Origin: Minisyncoccota bacterium
Lineage (GTDB): Bacteria; Patescibacteriota; Minisyncoccia; Phycocordibacterales; JAQTLZ01
Assembly: GCA_028710915.1 (NCBI GenBank)
Contig: JAQTTF010000007.1
Coordinates: 1 to 24,834 of the forward strand
Direction: 5' to 3'
DNA: 24,834 bases
A program made the translations under genes and the position numbers. Numbering within the stretch: the first letter of the stretch is position 1; every line of letters starts with the position of its first letter. The notes under the pieces are model-generated. The model searched no databases. It worked only from the letters and a program-made list of their open reading frames with translations, and was not told the origin of the DNA. This document shows positions 1 through 7,432 of this stretch, piece after piece.

Positions 1-378
1 TCGCTCGGTGTGAGCATTCCTGAAGCAGAAAATATTAAACGAAGTTTCGGAGTAGCTGAAAGAACCGATCAAAAAGCTGTCAATGATACAGTTTCTCTTA
101 CTACCGACTTTATTTTTTCAGAAGCAAATCGGGTGCTTCAAAATTATCAGAAAAAATATAATAAAAATGTTGCTAAGGTAGTTCTTGCTGGCGGGGGCTT
201 GGGATATAAGGGTCTCTTGGATTTGGCGAAACATGCTTTTGAAGTAGAAGTAATGCTCGGAGAGCCCTTTTCTAAAGTAGAGTTTCCCGCTTTTCTTGAA
301 CCAGTCCTAAAAATGACAGGTTCTGAATTTTCAGTGGCTATCGGAGTGGCTCTGCGCCGTCTTCAGGAGCTCCCATAG
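1..378 (+). CDS. pilM: Type IV pilus assembly protein PilM, C-terminal part (cut by window edge)
   Basis: The frame is open from the first base of the window, so this is the C-terminal 125 codons of a longer gene that starts upstream. The fragment begins with a segment like 'LGVSIPEAENIK', as seen in PilM, and has the late glycine-rich nucleotide-binding loop 'VVLAGGGLGYKGL' (about residues 60-72 of the fragment), followed by the 'GEPFSKVEFP' segment. PilM is an actin-like ATPase on the cytoplasmic face that binds the N-terminus of PilN and links the motor to the PilN/PilO platform. Its place directly before pilN- and pilO-like genes supports the call. It stops with TAG at 376-378, 88 bases before the next gene, which has its own promoter. 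Confidence 0.85.
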   Translation, partial: SLGVSIPEAENIKRSFGVAERTDQKAVNDTVSLTTDFIFSEANRVLQNYQKKYNKNVAKVVLAGGGLGYKGLLDLAKHAFEVEVMLGEPFSKVEFPAFLEPVLKMTGSEFSVAIGVALRRLQELP

Positions 379-453
379 GGGAAACCTTTCTGCTTTTCTA
401 GAGTTATTCACAGACCCTCCTTCTTTTCCATAGTAAAAAGACAGGACACGTAC

Positions 454-459
454 TATAAT
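454..459 (+). promoter_or_regulatory. -10 box of the pilN-like gene; predicts a leaderless mRNA
   Basis: A perfect TATAAT lies at 454-459 and the ATG is at 467, leaving only 7 bases between them. Bacterial transcription usually starts about 6-8 bases after the -10 box, so the start site should fall on or next to the ATG. I see no convincing -35 box and no Shine-Dalgarno sequence. Confidence 0.6.
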
Positions 460-466
460 AAAGAAG

Positions 467-1126
467 ATGGATCCCAAGCTCCAAACATCTTTCATACCAA
501 AGAAAGCACTCACCGACGGCGCTGTCGTATCGAGCGGTATAAATCTTGTCTCTCTCATCATTTCTGTTATTTTTATCTTGACTCTTGCGACATCTGGAGG
601 CCTCTATCTTTATTCAGGAGTTCTTGATGGGCAGATCGTAAAGGAAACCAAGACGCTCAAAGATAATGAAGACGCTCTTGAATCCCAAACACTCGAACAA
701 TACATCCGCCTCGACAACAGAATCGAAGCTGCGAAACAAATTCTCCATAACCACATTGCGGTGACTCCGATTTTTGACACCTTGCAGAAGACAGTGCTGC
801 GTTCGATTCAATTTTCTGAACTCACGCTTACCTTTGGAGGCCCTGACAAAGTACAACTTTCTATGAAAGGACAGACATTAAATTATGGTTCAATTGCATA
901 CCAATCTGATGTGATCTCTAAAGATGAAAGCGGGCTTATTAAAAATCCAATTTTTTCTGATCTGAATCTTGATTCGAGCGGCAATGTCACTTTCAGTTTT
1001 ACCTCAACGCTTGATCCCTCTCTCATTCTGTATGAGCGAAATTTGAATACACCGCTTCCTTCCGAAACATCGACCACCACACCTACTGATAATACTCAAA
1101 ACGCAAGCAGTACCACTACACAATAA
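467..1126 (+). CDS. pilN: PilN-like type IV pilus inner-membrane platform protein
   Basis: This 219-residue protein has a short cytoplasmic N-terminus, one membrane segment at about residues 26-49, a charged helical stretch (about 55-90) and a periplasmic/extracytoplasmic domain. That is the layout of PilN, which pairs with PilO and docks on PilM. The call rests mainly on topology and position between pilM and a pilO-like gene; sequence conservation in this family is weak. The last 25 residues are rich in Thr, Ser, Asn and Gln ('SETSTTTPTDNTQNASSTTT'), an unusual low-complexity tail. The start at 467 fits the strong -10 box just upstream; there is no ribosome binding site. The stop is 5 bases before the next start, so the two are co-transcribed. 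Confidence 0.7.
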   Translation: MDPKLQTSFIPKKALTDGAVVSSGINLVSLIISVIFILTLATSGGLYLYSGVLDGQIVKETKTLKDNEDALESQTLEQYIRLDNRIEAAKQILHNHIAVTPIFDTLQKTVLRSIQFSELTLTFGGPDKVQLSMKGQTLNYGSIAYQSDVISKDESGLIKNPIFSDLNLDSSGNVTFSFTSTLDPSLILYERNLNTPLPSETSTTTPTDNTQNASSTTTQ

Positions 1127-1131
1127 ACATT

Positions 1132-1680
1132 ATGTTTAAAACACTTACACCAATTATTCTTCTCGTAGCCTCCGTCGGACTCTTTTTCGGATTTATTAAT
1201 CCAGAATACGGGAAGATCCAGGCGAAACGAGTCGAACTTGCCCAATATGATGAAGCGCTGGGTAAATCAAAAGATCTCACGAATAGGAGAATCGAACTTT
1301 CAAATAAATATAAATCAATTACTGATGAAGATAGGGTGCGCTTAAGCAAGCTTTTGCCGAACGCTGTAGATAACGTTCGTCTTATTCTTGACATTGATTC
1401 AATTGCCAAACTTCACGGAATGAAGATTAGAAATACTAGAATTGATCAAGGGTCTTCTGCCGATCAGGCGAATAATCCTGCTATTGTCGATGAGAGAAAA
1501 TACGGCTCAATCGGACTTGGTTTTTCTGTCACTTCTTCCTATAACGATTTCGTTAATTTTTTGAATGATCTCGAACACAGCCTGCGCATTACCGATATTG
1601 TGAGTTTGAGCCTGCGTCCGCAGAAAGTCGGAGTGTATGATTTCGCAATCGACCTTAAGACATATTGGTTAAAGCAGTAA
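1132..1680 (+). CDS. pilO: PilO-like type IV pilus inner-membrane platform protein
   Basis: This is a 182-residue protein with one N-terminal membrane segment (about residues 5-21), then a coiled-coil-like stretch (about 26-65) and a compact C-terminal domain. That is the PilO plan: a short TM helix, a coiled coil and a ferredoxin-like fold that dimerises with PilN. The segment around 'LSKLLPNAVDNVRLILDID' (residues 67-85) matches what PilO proteins carry at this place. It begins 5 bases after the pilN-like stop and its end is close to the next gene, so it lies in a tight operon. No Shine-Dalgarno sequence is visible before the ATG. Confidence 0.72.
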   Translation: MFKTLTPIILLVASVGLFFGFINPEYGKIQAKRVELAQYDEALGKSKDLTNRRIELSNKYKSITDEDRVRLSKLLPNAVDNVRLILDIDSIAKLHGMKIRNTRIDQGSSADQANNPAIVDERKYGSIGLGFSVTSSYNDFVNFLNDLEHSLRITDIVSLSLRPQKVGVYDFAIDLKTYWLKQ

Positions 1681-1685
1681 TTTTT

Positions 1686-2030
1686 ATGAGAACTATTATC
1701 ATCATTCTTGTCATTGTCGGGCTTCTCTTTCTGGGATATTGGTATTATGGAACTCCTCCTTCAGGATCAAGCGCTCTTTTAGTGCAGACAGGAGCGGGAG
1801 CTGGAGACAGTGGCCAAATGATTGGCCAGAAGACTATCGCGCTACTCCGGGAGCTTGAGAAAGTGCAGATTGATCAAAGCATTTTTTCAACAGCGTCTTT
1901 CCAAAGTCTCCAAGATTTTGGCGTAGAAATACAGCCAGAGCCAATCGGCAGACCTGATCCTTTTGCTCCTGTTGGTTTTGAAAGCGGGACAATGGGGCTT
2001 TCTACGACAACTTCCACTTTGGGGAGATAG
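1686..2030 (+). CDS. Small membrane-anchored pilus-operon protein with RPDPFAP motif (possible PilP equivalent)
   Basis: This 114-residue protein has an N-terminal membrane segment (about residues 3-22), a Gly/Ser linker and a soluble tail holding 'FQSLQDFGVEIQPEPIGRPDPFAPVG'-type sequence, of which the 'GRPDPFAPVG' part is most striking. I take the ATG at 1686; a TTG at 1665 in the same frame lies inside the end of the pilO-like gene and is less likely. By position after pilN/pilO it could take the place of PilP, which bridges to the secretin in diderms. Patescibacteria usually lack an outer membrane, so a different partner is likely. The family role is my inference; no enzymatic motif is seen. 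Confidence 0.6.
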   Translation: MRTIIIILVIVGLLFLGYWYYGTPPSGSSALLVQTGAGAGDSGQMIGQKTIALLRELEKVQIDQSIFSTASFQSLQDFGVEIQPEPIGRPDPFAPVGFESGTMGLSTTTSTLGR

Positions 2031-2063
2031 CCACATTCCTTTAGTGCTGCATAACCAACATTT

Positions 2064-3803
2064 ATGACTCTTCTTGAAGCGCTTGCGCGTAAAAATCTCA
2101 TTAGAGAAAGTGATATCCCGCAAATAGAAGCGGAGATGGCTTCTTCGGGCCAGACCGTAGAAGATATTTTGGAAAAACGGGGAATAAGCCGAGCTGAAGT
2201 TATGAGGACGAGACTCGAGACAGTCGATATTCCAGAGAGACATCTTGGGAGCACGAGGATTCCATACGATACGCTTAAATATATTCCCGAAGAATCCGCA
2301 ATTCACTATAAATTTGCTCCGCTTGGGGTAGCAGACGGCGTCCTTGAAGTTGGTCTTGTCGATCCGGAAGATATGGAGGCACGCGATGCGTTGAATTTTA
2401 TTTCGTCAAAACTTGGGATACCATTTAAAATTTTCGCTATTTCTGAAGATGATTTCAAGAAAATTGTTGAGACTTATAAAGGCCTTTCGGGCGAGGTGAA
2501 GAAAGCTCTTACTGATCTTGAGACCGATGTCGCAGGAGATATGGGAGACAATATCGAGATTTCTCGATACAACGAAGATGGGGAAGAGGATATTTCCAAG
2601 ACTGGTAAAGATACGAAAATTATTGAAGATGCTCCAGTTACAAAAATCGTGGCAACGATTCTTCGCTATGCTATCGAAGGAAGCGCGTCTGATGTCCATA
2701 TTGAGCCTATGCGAGATAATATGCGAGTCAGGTTTCGAGTTGACGGCGTATTGAATACCAGTCTTATCTTGCCGATCAATATTGAGTCATCTGTTTCCGC
2801 CCGTATTAAAGTTCTCTCCAATATGAAGCTCGATGAAAAACGCAAGCCTCAAGACGGGCGTTTTTCTGCAAAGATTGACGGCAGAAAGATCGATTTCCGC
2901 GTTTCTACTTTTCCAACATATTTCGGCGAGAAAGTGGTGATGCGAATCCTCGACCAAGAAAAGGGAGTGAAAAAACTTGATGAAATGGGTTTGAGCGAAA
3001 GAAATCTTACTCTTATTAAAGATGCGATTACTCGGCCATATGGGCTTATTCTTATTTCCGGTCCTACCGGCTCCGGAAAGACCACTACTCTTTACTCAAT
3101 GCTCAATGAAATTGATCGCGAGGAGAACAACGTGCTTTCTCTTGAGGACCCAATTGAATACAACGTGCCGGGAATGAGTCAGTCTCAAGTACGCCCGGAA
3201 ATCGGATATACTTTTGCAAACGGTCTCCGTACCACGCTTCGTCAGGACCCAGATGTGATCATGGTCGGTGAAATTCGAGATAAAGAGACAGCAAAACTTG
3301 CTGTGCAGGCTGCGCTTACAGGACATCTCGTACTTTCGACCATTCACACCAATAATGCCGCGGGAGTCATCCCCCGACTTATAGATATGGGAGTGGATCC
3401 ATACCTCATTGCGCCGACACTTATTCTCGCTATTGCCCAGAGACTTGTCGTAAAGATTGCTCCAAATTCCGGCAAGATAATTCCAATCGAAGGAAGCCTA
3501 AAAGCTATGATTGATACAACATTTGCCGATGTCCCGGAAAAATACAAAAAGGAAATCAAAATCCCAGATCATATTTTGGGAATTGCTCCAACTCCAGAAT
3601 GTCCTACCGGCACTCGCGGAAGAGTTCCCGTCTTTGAAGTCCTCAAGATGGACAAAAATCTTGATGGCATACTCTTGAAAAACCCGGTTGAGACCGAGAT
3701 CATGAAAGTGGCAAGAGAACAGGGGATGTTTACGATGAAAGAAGACGGCTTTATGAAGGCGTTTCGGGATGAGATTCCATTTGAAGAGGTAAATAAGCTC
3801 TAA
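2064..3803 (+). CDS. pilB: Type IV pilus assembly ATPase PilB (GspE family)
   Basis: This 579-residue protein is the cytoplasmic hexameric ATPase that drives pilus extension. It has an N-terminal MshEN/GspE-N-type domain (about residues 1-160) and a C-terminal AAA+-like secretion ATPase domain. The Walker A loop 'GPTGSGKTTT' is at about 333-342, an Asp box follows ('SLEDPIEY'), Walker B 'VIMVGEIRD' is at about 397-405, and the His box is 'ALTGHLVLSTIHTNNA'. The zinc-binding four-cysteine motif usual in the C-terminal part of PilB/GspE is not there: the matching stretch is 'PECPTGTRGRVPVFEVL' with a single Cys. Length is normal for the family. No Shine-Dalgarno sequence precedes the ATG, which is 33 bases after the previous stop. 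Confidence 0.95.
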   Translation: MTLLEALARKNLIRESDIPQIEAEMASSGQTVEDILEKRGISRAEVMRTRLETVDIPERHLGSTRIPYDTLKYIPEESAIHYKFAPLGVADGVLEVGLVDPEDMEARDALNFISSKLGIPFKIFAISEDDFKKIVETYKGLSGEVKKALTDLETDVAGDMGDNIEISRYNEDGEEDISKTGKDTKIIEDAPVTKIVATILRYAIEGSASDVHIEPMRDNMRVRFRVDGVLNTSLILPINIESSVSARIKVLSNMKLDEKRKPQDGRFSAKIDGRKIDFRVSTFPTYFGEKVVMRILDQEKGVKKLDEMGLSERNLTLIKDAITRPYGLILISGPTGSGKTTTLYSMLNEIDREENNVLSLEDPIEYNVPGMSQSQVRPEIGYTFANGLRTTLRQDPDVIMVGEIRDKETAKLAVQAALTGHLVLSTIHTNNAAGVIPRLIDMGVDPYLIAPTLILAIAQRLVVKIAPNSGKIIPIEGSLKAMIDTTFADVPEKYKKEIKIPDHILGIAPTPECPTGTRGRVPVFEVLKMDKNLDGILLKNPVETEIMKVAREQGMFTMKEDGFMKAFRDEIPFEEVNKL

Positions 3804-3840
3804 GAAAGAGGTGGATATGCCTTCTTCCCACGCGCTCTTT

Positions 3841-3850
3841 GGTATATAAT
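3841..3850 (+). promoter_or_regulatory. Extended -10 promoter of the response regulator gene
   Basis: The ten-mer GGTATATAAT ends 25 bases before the ATG at 3876, with the -10 hexamer at 3845-3850. The same ten-mer occurs at 15201-15210 before another gene. The response regulator can therefore be transcribed separately from pilB. Confidence 0.6.
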
Positions 3851-3875
3851 GAAAGTGACCTTTTAAATAACTCGT

Positions 3876-4274
3876 ATGGAAAAAGATAAAATATGTAAAT
3901 TGCTCATAGTTGACGACGACAAATTCCTTCTCGATATGTATTGCATGAAATTCAGAAAGGGCAATTTTGAAGTGCGCGGATCAGCGAGCGGAGCCGACGC
4001 TTTGGTAAATATGCGCGGAGGATTTATACCAGACATTCTTATTCTCGATCTTGTTATGCCGACGATGAGCGGATTCCAACTCCTCGAGACATTGAAAGCG
4101 GAGCATCTCATTGATAAGGCGATTGTCGTTGTTCTTACAAATCAAGGCCAGTCTCCTGATATTGAAAAAGCAAAAAAAATGGGAGTAGACGGTTACATCG
4201 TAAAGGCCTCAACGATTCCTTCGGAAGTCGTGGAGCAGGTGGTGAAAATTTACGGAGAAAAAAAGAAAAAATAA
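3876..4274 (+). CDS. Single-domain response regulator (CheY-like receiver) in the pilus operon
   Basis: This 132-residue protein is one receiver domain and nothing else. The acidic cluster is D13-D14-D15, the phosphoacceptor is D58 in 'ILDLVMP', the switch Thr is T88 ('VVVLTNQG') and the conserved Lys is K110 ('YIVKAS'). All canonical residues are present, so it should be phosphorylated and change conformation. With no DNA-binding or enzymatic output domain, it most likely acts by protein contact, as CheY or PilG/PilH do. Its place between pilB (extension) and pilT (retraction) suggests control of pilus dynamics, which is inference. No sensor kinase is visible in the window. It has its own -10 box and a weak terminator-like hairpin after it. 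Confidence 0.92.
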   Translation: MEKDKICKLLIVDDDKFLLDMYCMKFRKGNFEVRGSASGADALVNMRGGFIPDILILDLVMPTMSGFQLLETLKAEHLIDKAIVVVLTNQGQSPDIEKAKKMGVDGYIVKASTIPSEVVEQVVKIYGEKKKK

Positions 4275-4291
4275 ATATTATTTATATAGCG

Positions 4292-4317
4292 AAGACCCCT
4301 CGGGTGTCTTTCTTTGA
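4292..4317 (+). terminator. Possible weak terminator between response regulator and pilT
   Basis: AAGAC/GTCTT and CCC/GGG can pair around a very small loop (4292-4310, one bulged T), followed by TTCTTT. The stem is short and interrupted, so it may attenuate rather than stop transcription into pilT. Confidence 0.35.
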
Positions 4318-4323
4318 AAAAGA

Positions 4324-5385
4324 ATGGATTATAAAAAAGAACTTGAAGATCTTATCGAAATCGTGATCCGAGAAGGGGGATCCGATATTCATTTTTCGGA
4401 AGGAATGCATCCGACCATTCGAGTCTCTGGCTTTCTCGTTCCAATCAATAAAAAGCCTGTTCTTACAAAGGCTGATACGCTTGGATTCATTACGGAGCTT
4501 TTGAATAGGGAAAAGAAAGAGCTCTTTCTTAAAGAACAGGAAACGGATTTTTCATATGCATATGGGGATAAGGCTCGCTTTCGAGGCAACGCTTTCTTTC
4601 AAAAAGGCTCTATTGGAATCGCGCTTCGTCTTATTCCAACAGTCATTAAAACGCTCCAAGACCTTCATTTGCCGCCTATTATAGAGACATTTACCAAAAA
4701 ACAGCAAGGTTTCTTTCTCGTGGTGGGTCCGGTGGGTCAGGGAAAGACCACTACGCTTGCAAGTATGGTTGAAATGATCAATAACGATCGGCCGGAACAC
4801 ATTATTACCATTGAAGATCCGATTGAATTTATTTATGAACCGAAGAAATGCATTATTGACCAACGAGAAGTGCATATTGATACCAAGGATTTCCATGTGG
4901 CGCTTCAAAGTATTTTCCGTCAGGATATCGATGTCCTAATGGTGGGAGAAATGCGAGGACTTGAAACTATCTCAACCGCAGTGACTGCTGCCGAGACCGG
5001 GCACTTAGTGCTTTCGACACTCCATACTAACAATGCTGCCCAGACGATTGATCGAATCATCGACTCATTTCCGCCGGACCAGCAGGATCAGATTCGCACG
5101 CAGCTTTCTGAATCAATGTCAGGTATTTTCTCGCAACGTCTCATTCCTCGTATTTCCGGCGGGCTTATTCCTGCATACGAGCTTCTTATCAATACGAACG
5201 CCGTGGCCAATCTTATCCGTGAAAAGCGCACCCATGAGATAAATACTGTTATTGAGACAGGCATTGATGAGGGAATGATCGATATGAACAGATGTCTCGC
5301 TGATCTTGTCCGCCAAGGAGAGATAAGTGTTGAAAATGCGTATCTTCGATCGTTTAATCCAAAGACGCTTCAAAAACTTCTTTAA
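4324..5385 (+). CDS. pilT: Type IV pilus retraction ATPase PilT
   Basis: This 353-residue protein is the hexameric motor that depolymerises pili and gives twitching and DNA uptake. The N-terminal PAS-like domain ends near residue 105. Walker A is at 135-143 ('GPVGQGKTT', a variant of the usual GPTGSGKST). Other visible motifs are the Asp box 'TIEDPIEF', Walker B 'DVLMVGEMRG', the His box 'ETGHLVLSTLHTNNA' and the PilT-type C-terminal 'AVANLIREKRTHEI' that matches the AIRNLIRE retraction motif. The residue after the Walker B Arg, usually Asp in PilT ('EMRD'), is Gly here. The next gene, pilC, starts 9 bases after the stop. Confidence 0.93.
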   Translation: MDYKKELEDLIEIVIREGGSDIHFSEGMHPTIRVSGFLVPINKKPVLTKADTLGFITELLNREKKELFLKEQETDFSYAYGDKARFRGNAFFQKGSIGIALRLIPTVIKTLQDLHLPPIIETFTKKQQGFFLVVGPVGQGKTTTLASMVEMINNDRPEHIITIEDPIEFIYEPKKCIIDQREVHIDTKDFHVALQSIFRQDIDVLMVGEMRGLETISTAVTAAETGHLVLSTLHTNNAAQTIDRIIDSFPPDQQDQIRTQLSESMSGIFSQRLIPRISGGLIPAYELLINTNAVANLIREKRTHEINTVIETGIDEGMIDMNRCLADLVRQGEISVENAYLRSFNPKTLQKLL

Positions 5386-5394
5386 TTTTTTCGC

Positions 5395-6603
5395 ATGCTT
5401 TTTAATTACACGTCAGTAGACAATAAAGGACAGTCTATCCCTGGTTCGATTGAGGCAGTCAATATTGATATTGCGATTAATTCTCTACAAAGAAGAGGGC
5501 TTGTTGTTTCGTCTATCACTCCGGCAGATGCTCCACAAGGATTTCTTAAAAAGAATATTTCTTTCTTTGATCGAGTGCCAAACGGGGCTGTTGTCATTCT
5601 TGCCCGCCAGATCTCAACCCTTTTCGAGGCGCAGGTTTCTGCTCTTCGGGTCTTCCAGCTTCTCGGAGAACAGCAAGAGAATATCACGCTTAAGAAAGCG
5701 CTCGGAGTGATCTCCTCCGATCTTCAGGGCGGTTCGACTATTTCAAAAGCCCTGGCAAAATATCCAAAAATCTTTTCAGACTTTTTTGTCAATATGGTTG
5801 TGTCAGGAGAAGAGTCTGGAAGGCTTGACCAAACATTTCAATTTTTGGCGGATTATCTTGACCGTTCTTATGCAGTGACGATGAAAGTGAGGAATGCTCT
5901 TATTTATCCGGCATTTATCATTATTACTTTCTTTGTGGTGATGATCCTTATGTTTACCATGGTTATTCCTCGTATCAGCGCAATCCTTATAGATTCTGGG
6001 CAGAGTATTCCGTTTATTACGCAAGTTATCATCGTCATTAGCAATTTTTTTGTAAATTATGGGGTGTTCCTATTTATTCTTGTCGCAATTGGCGGTATTT
6101 TCTTATTTCGATTCTTCCGCACAGATGCAGGAAGTGCGTCTATTTCTCGTTTCAAAATTACAGTTCCTTACATAGGAGTGTTGTATAAAAAACTCTATCT
6201 TTCACGAATCTCTGACAACTTAAACACTATGATTTTGTCAGGTATTCCGATGCTTCGAGTGCTTGAAATTACAACTTCTGTCGTGGGAAACAAAGTGTAC
6301 GAAGATATTCTCAAGCGCTCTTATGAAGCAGTGAAAGCCGGAAGCGCTCTTTCGGACGCATTTGCCAAAAGTCCAGAGATTCCAGGAATTATGATGCAGA
6401 TGATCAAAGTGGGAGAAGAGACTGGAGAGCTCGGGAACATTATGAAAACGCTTGCCAAGTTCTACCAAAGGGAAGTGGAGACAACTGTCGATACTCTCGT
6501 GAGTCTTATTGAGCCAGCTATGATTATCGTTTTGGGAGTTGGTATAGGATTTCTCCTTGTATCTGTTCTCCTTCCTATCTATAACCTTTCATCAGCATTT
6601 TAA
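5395..6603 (+). CDS. pilC: Type IV pilus inner-membrane platform protein PilC (T2SSF family)
   Basis: This 402-residue protein is the polytopic core on which PilB and PilT act. It has two T2SSF repeats, each with the hallmark acidic loop: 'GEESGRLDQTF' (about 138-148) and 'GEETGELGNIM' in the second half. Membrane segments are at about 170-192, 206-240 (probably two helices) and 375-397 at the C-terminus. Length and layout match PilC/GspF. It follows pilT by 9 bases and ends just before a perfect 15-bp hairpin, so it closes the motor operon. Confidence 0.95.
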   Translation: MLFNYTSVDNKGQSIPGSIEAVNIDIAINSLQRRGLVVSSITPADAPQGFLKKNISFFDRVPNGAVVILARQISTLFEAQVSALRVFQLLGEQQENITLKKALGVISSDLQGGSTISKALAKYPKIFSDFFVNMVVSGEESGRLDQTFQFLADYLDRSYAVTMKVRNALIYPAFIIITFFVVMILMFTMVIPRISAILIDSGQSIPFITQVIIVISNFFVNYGVFLFILVAIGGIFLFRFFRTDAGSASISRFKITVPYIGVLYKKLYLSRISDNLNTMILSGIPMLRVLEITTSVVGNKVYEDILKRSYEAVKAGSALSDAFAKSPEIPGIMMQMIKVGEETGELGNIMKTLAKFYQREVETTVDTLVSLIEPAMIIVLGVGIGFLLVSVLLPIYNLSSAF

Positions 6604-6611
6604 AAGAAAAA

Positions 6612-6645
6612 ATAAGCCCCGCCCTGTTTTCAGGGCGGGGCTTAT
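6612..6645 (+). terminator. Perfect 15-bp hairpin after pilC
   Basis: Positions 6612-6626 and 6631-6645 are perfect reverse complements around a TTTT loop, and the stem is GC-rich. There is no T-tract after it on the plus strand; an A-rich run precedes it (a T-tract on the minus strand). It may stabilise the 3' end, or terminate weakly in either direction. Confidence 0.6.
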
Positions 6646-6686
6646 GGGTTATCCACATCTCCTATTTTCCATTTTGAACGTTGTTG

Positions 6687-6692
6687 TATAAT
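6687..6692 (+). promoter_or_regulatory. pilA: -10 box of the first pilin gene
   Basis: TATAAT preceded by TG (TTGTTGTATAAT). No good -35 box is seen at 16-18 bases. The ATG is 134 bases downstream, so this transcript has a long leader, unlike most genes here. Confidence 0.55.
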
Positions 6693-6700
6693 AGAAACAC

Positions 6701-6785
6701 AACCGAATATGGTTTTCTCAAGGCGATACTTGAGAAAGAAGGTCGGCCGAGTTGCGCAAACGCGTATTCTCGGTAAAAACCAATT
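6701..6785 (+). promoter_or_regulatory. Structured 5' leader of the first pilin mRNA (candidate cis-regulatory RNA)
   Basis: Paired segments are seen directly. 6715-6722 and 6729-6736 form a perfect 8-bp hairpin with loop GCGATA. 6747-6751 pairs with 6769-6773 (CCGAG/CTCGG) around an inner GCG/CGC pair. GGTTTT at 6711-6716 can pair with AAAACC at 6776-6781, closing both into a three-way junction. An alternative short hairpin (AACC/GGTT, 6701-6714) would compete with the closing stem. TCGGCCGA at 6743-6750 is self-complementary. I do not recognise a known riboswitch family. The remainder up to the ATG (6786-6826) is very AT-rich and unstructured. Confidence 0.5.
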
Positions 6786-6826
6786 ATAGTAAAATTATTA
6801 ACAATATTATTAGTAAAAATTAAATT

Positions 6827-7279
6827 ATGAATAAGAAAAAAGGTTTTACACTTATCGAACTCTTGGTGGTTATTGCAATCATCGGTATTCTTTCAGCAAT
6901 CGTCCTTGCATCTTTGAGCTCCGCACGAAGCAAAGCACAAGACGCGAAGACCCAGGGTCAACTTTCAAGTATGAGAGCAGCGGCCGAGATTTATTACGGT
7001 AACAACAGCAACTATGGAGCCATGGCAGCTCTTAACGGTACGACATGTACTGGTGGTGCTTTCTCAGACTCCGGTTCTGGTATGGCAAACCTTGTTGCCT
7101 CGACCAACTACGCTAACGGTGCTTCTCCTCTTTGTGCTACAGATGCAAACCCAGCAACAAAATGGGCAGCGTGGCACGTCTTGAGCACAGGTAGCTTCTT
7201 CTGCGTTGATAACAGCGGTTCGGCAAAAGTAGAAGGAACTTCTACGCTCCCATCTTCTGCTAGTCCAGTATGTCCATAA
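6827..7279 (+). CDS. pilA: Type IV pilin (major pilin candidate)
   Basis: This 150-residue prepilin has a six-residue basic leader 'MNKKKG', the peptidase site G6|F7, and the mature N-terminal helix 'FTLIELLVVIAIIGILSAIV' with the key Glu at mature position 5 (E11). The leader is cut by PilD (encoded at 8012-8836) and the helix packs in the fibre core. The C-terminal part is Gly/Ser/Ala-rich with four cysteines, which may form disulfides. The very short leader, strong isolated promoter, long structured leader RNA and strong terminator point to a highly expressed major pilin; that is inference. The first 55 bases of its helix are almost identical in DNA to the next pilin gene. Confidence 0.93.
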   Translation: MNKKKGFTLIELLVVIAIIGILSAIVLASLSSARSKAQDAKTQGQLSSMRAAAEIYYGNNSNYGAMAALNGTTCTGGAFSDSGSGMANLVASTNYANGASPLCATDANPATKWAAWHVLSTGSFFCVDNSGSAKVEGTSTLPSSASPVCP

Positions 7280-7299
7280 GGAGATACTAATTGTTTAGA

Positions 7300-7347
7300 C
7301 TGTTGATAAATAAAACACCACACATGTGGTGTTTTATTTATCAACAG
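7300..7347 (+). terminator. Perfect 23-bp inverted repeat, terminator of the first pilin
   Basis: Positions 7300-7322 and 7325-7347 are perfect reverse complements with a 2-base centre. The core ACACCACA/TGTGGTGT is followed by TTTTATTT and preceded by AAATAAAA, so it can terminate in both directions. It lies 20 bases after the pilin stop. Confidence 0.85.
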
Positions 7348-7353
7348 ATGGCC

Positions 7354-7382
7354 TTGTGATACATTCTTCTATATCCTATAAT
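7354..7382 (+). promoter_or_regulatory. Promoter of the second pilin gene
   Basis: TTGTGA (7354-7359) and TATAAT (7377-7382) are separated by 17 bases. The ATG is 50 bases downstream, so this mRNA has a leader of about 43 bases. Another -10-like TATACT is at 7410-7415. Confidence 0.65.
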
Positions 7383-7432
7383 AAAGACTGTTATTTTATT
7401 AGGCAAAACTATACTACTCATAAAGTAAAGAT

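Noticed and set aside
6701..6785. The pilin leader as a c-di-GMP (GEMM-I) riboswitch, which often controls pilus genes
   Set aside because: A three-way junction seems possible, but the conserved GEMM-I stretches and their spacing are not present.
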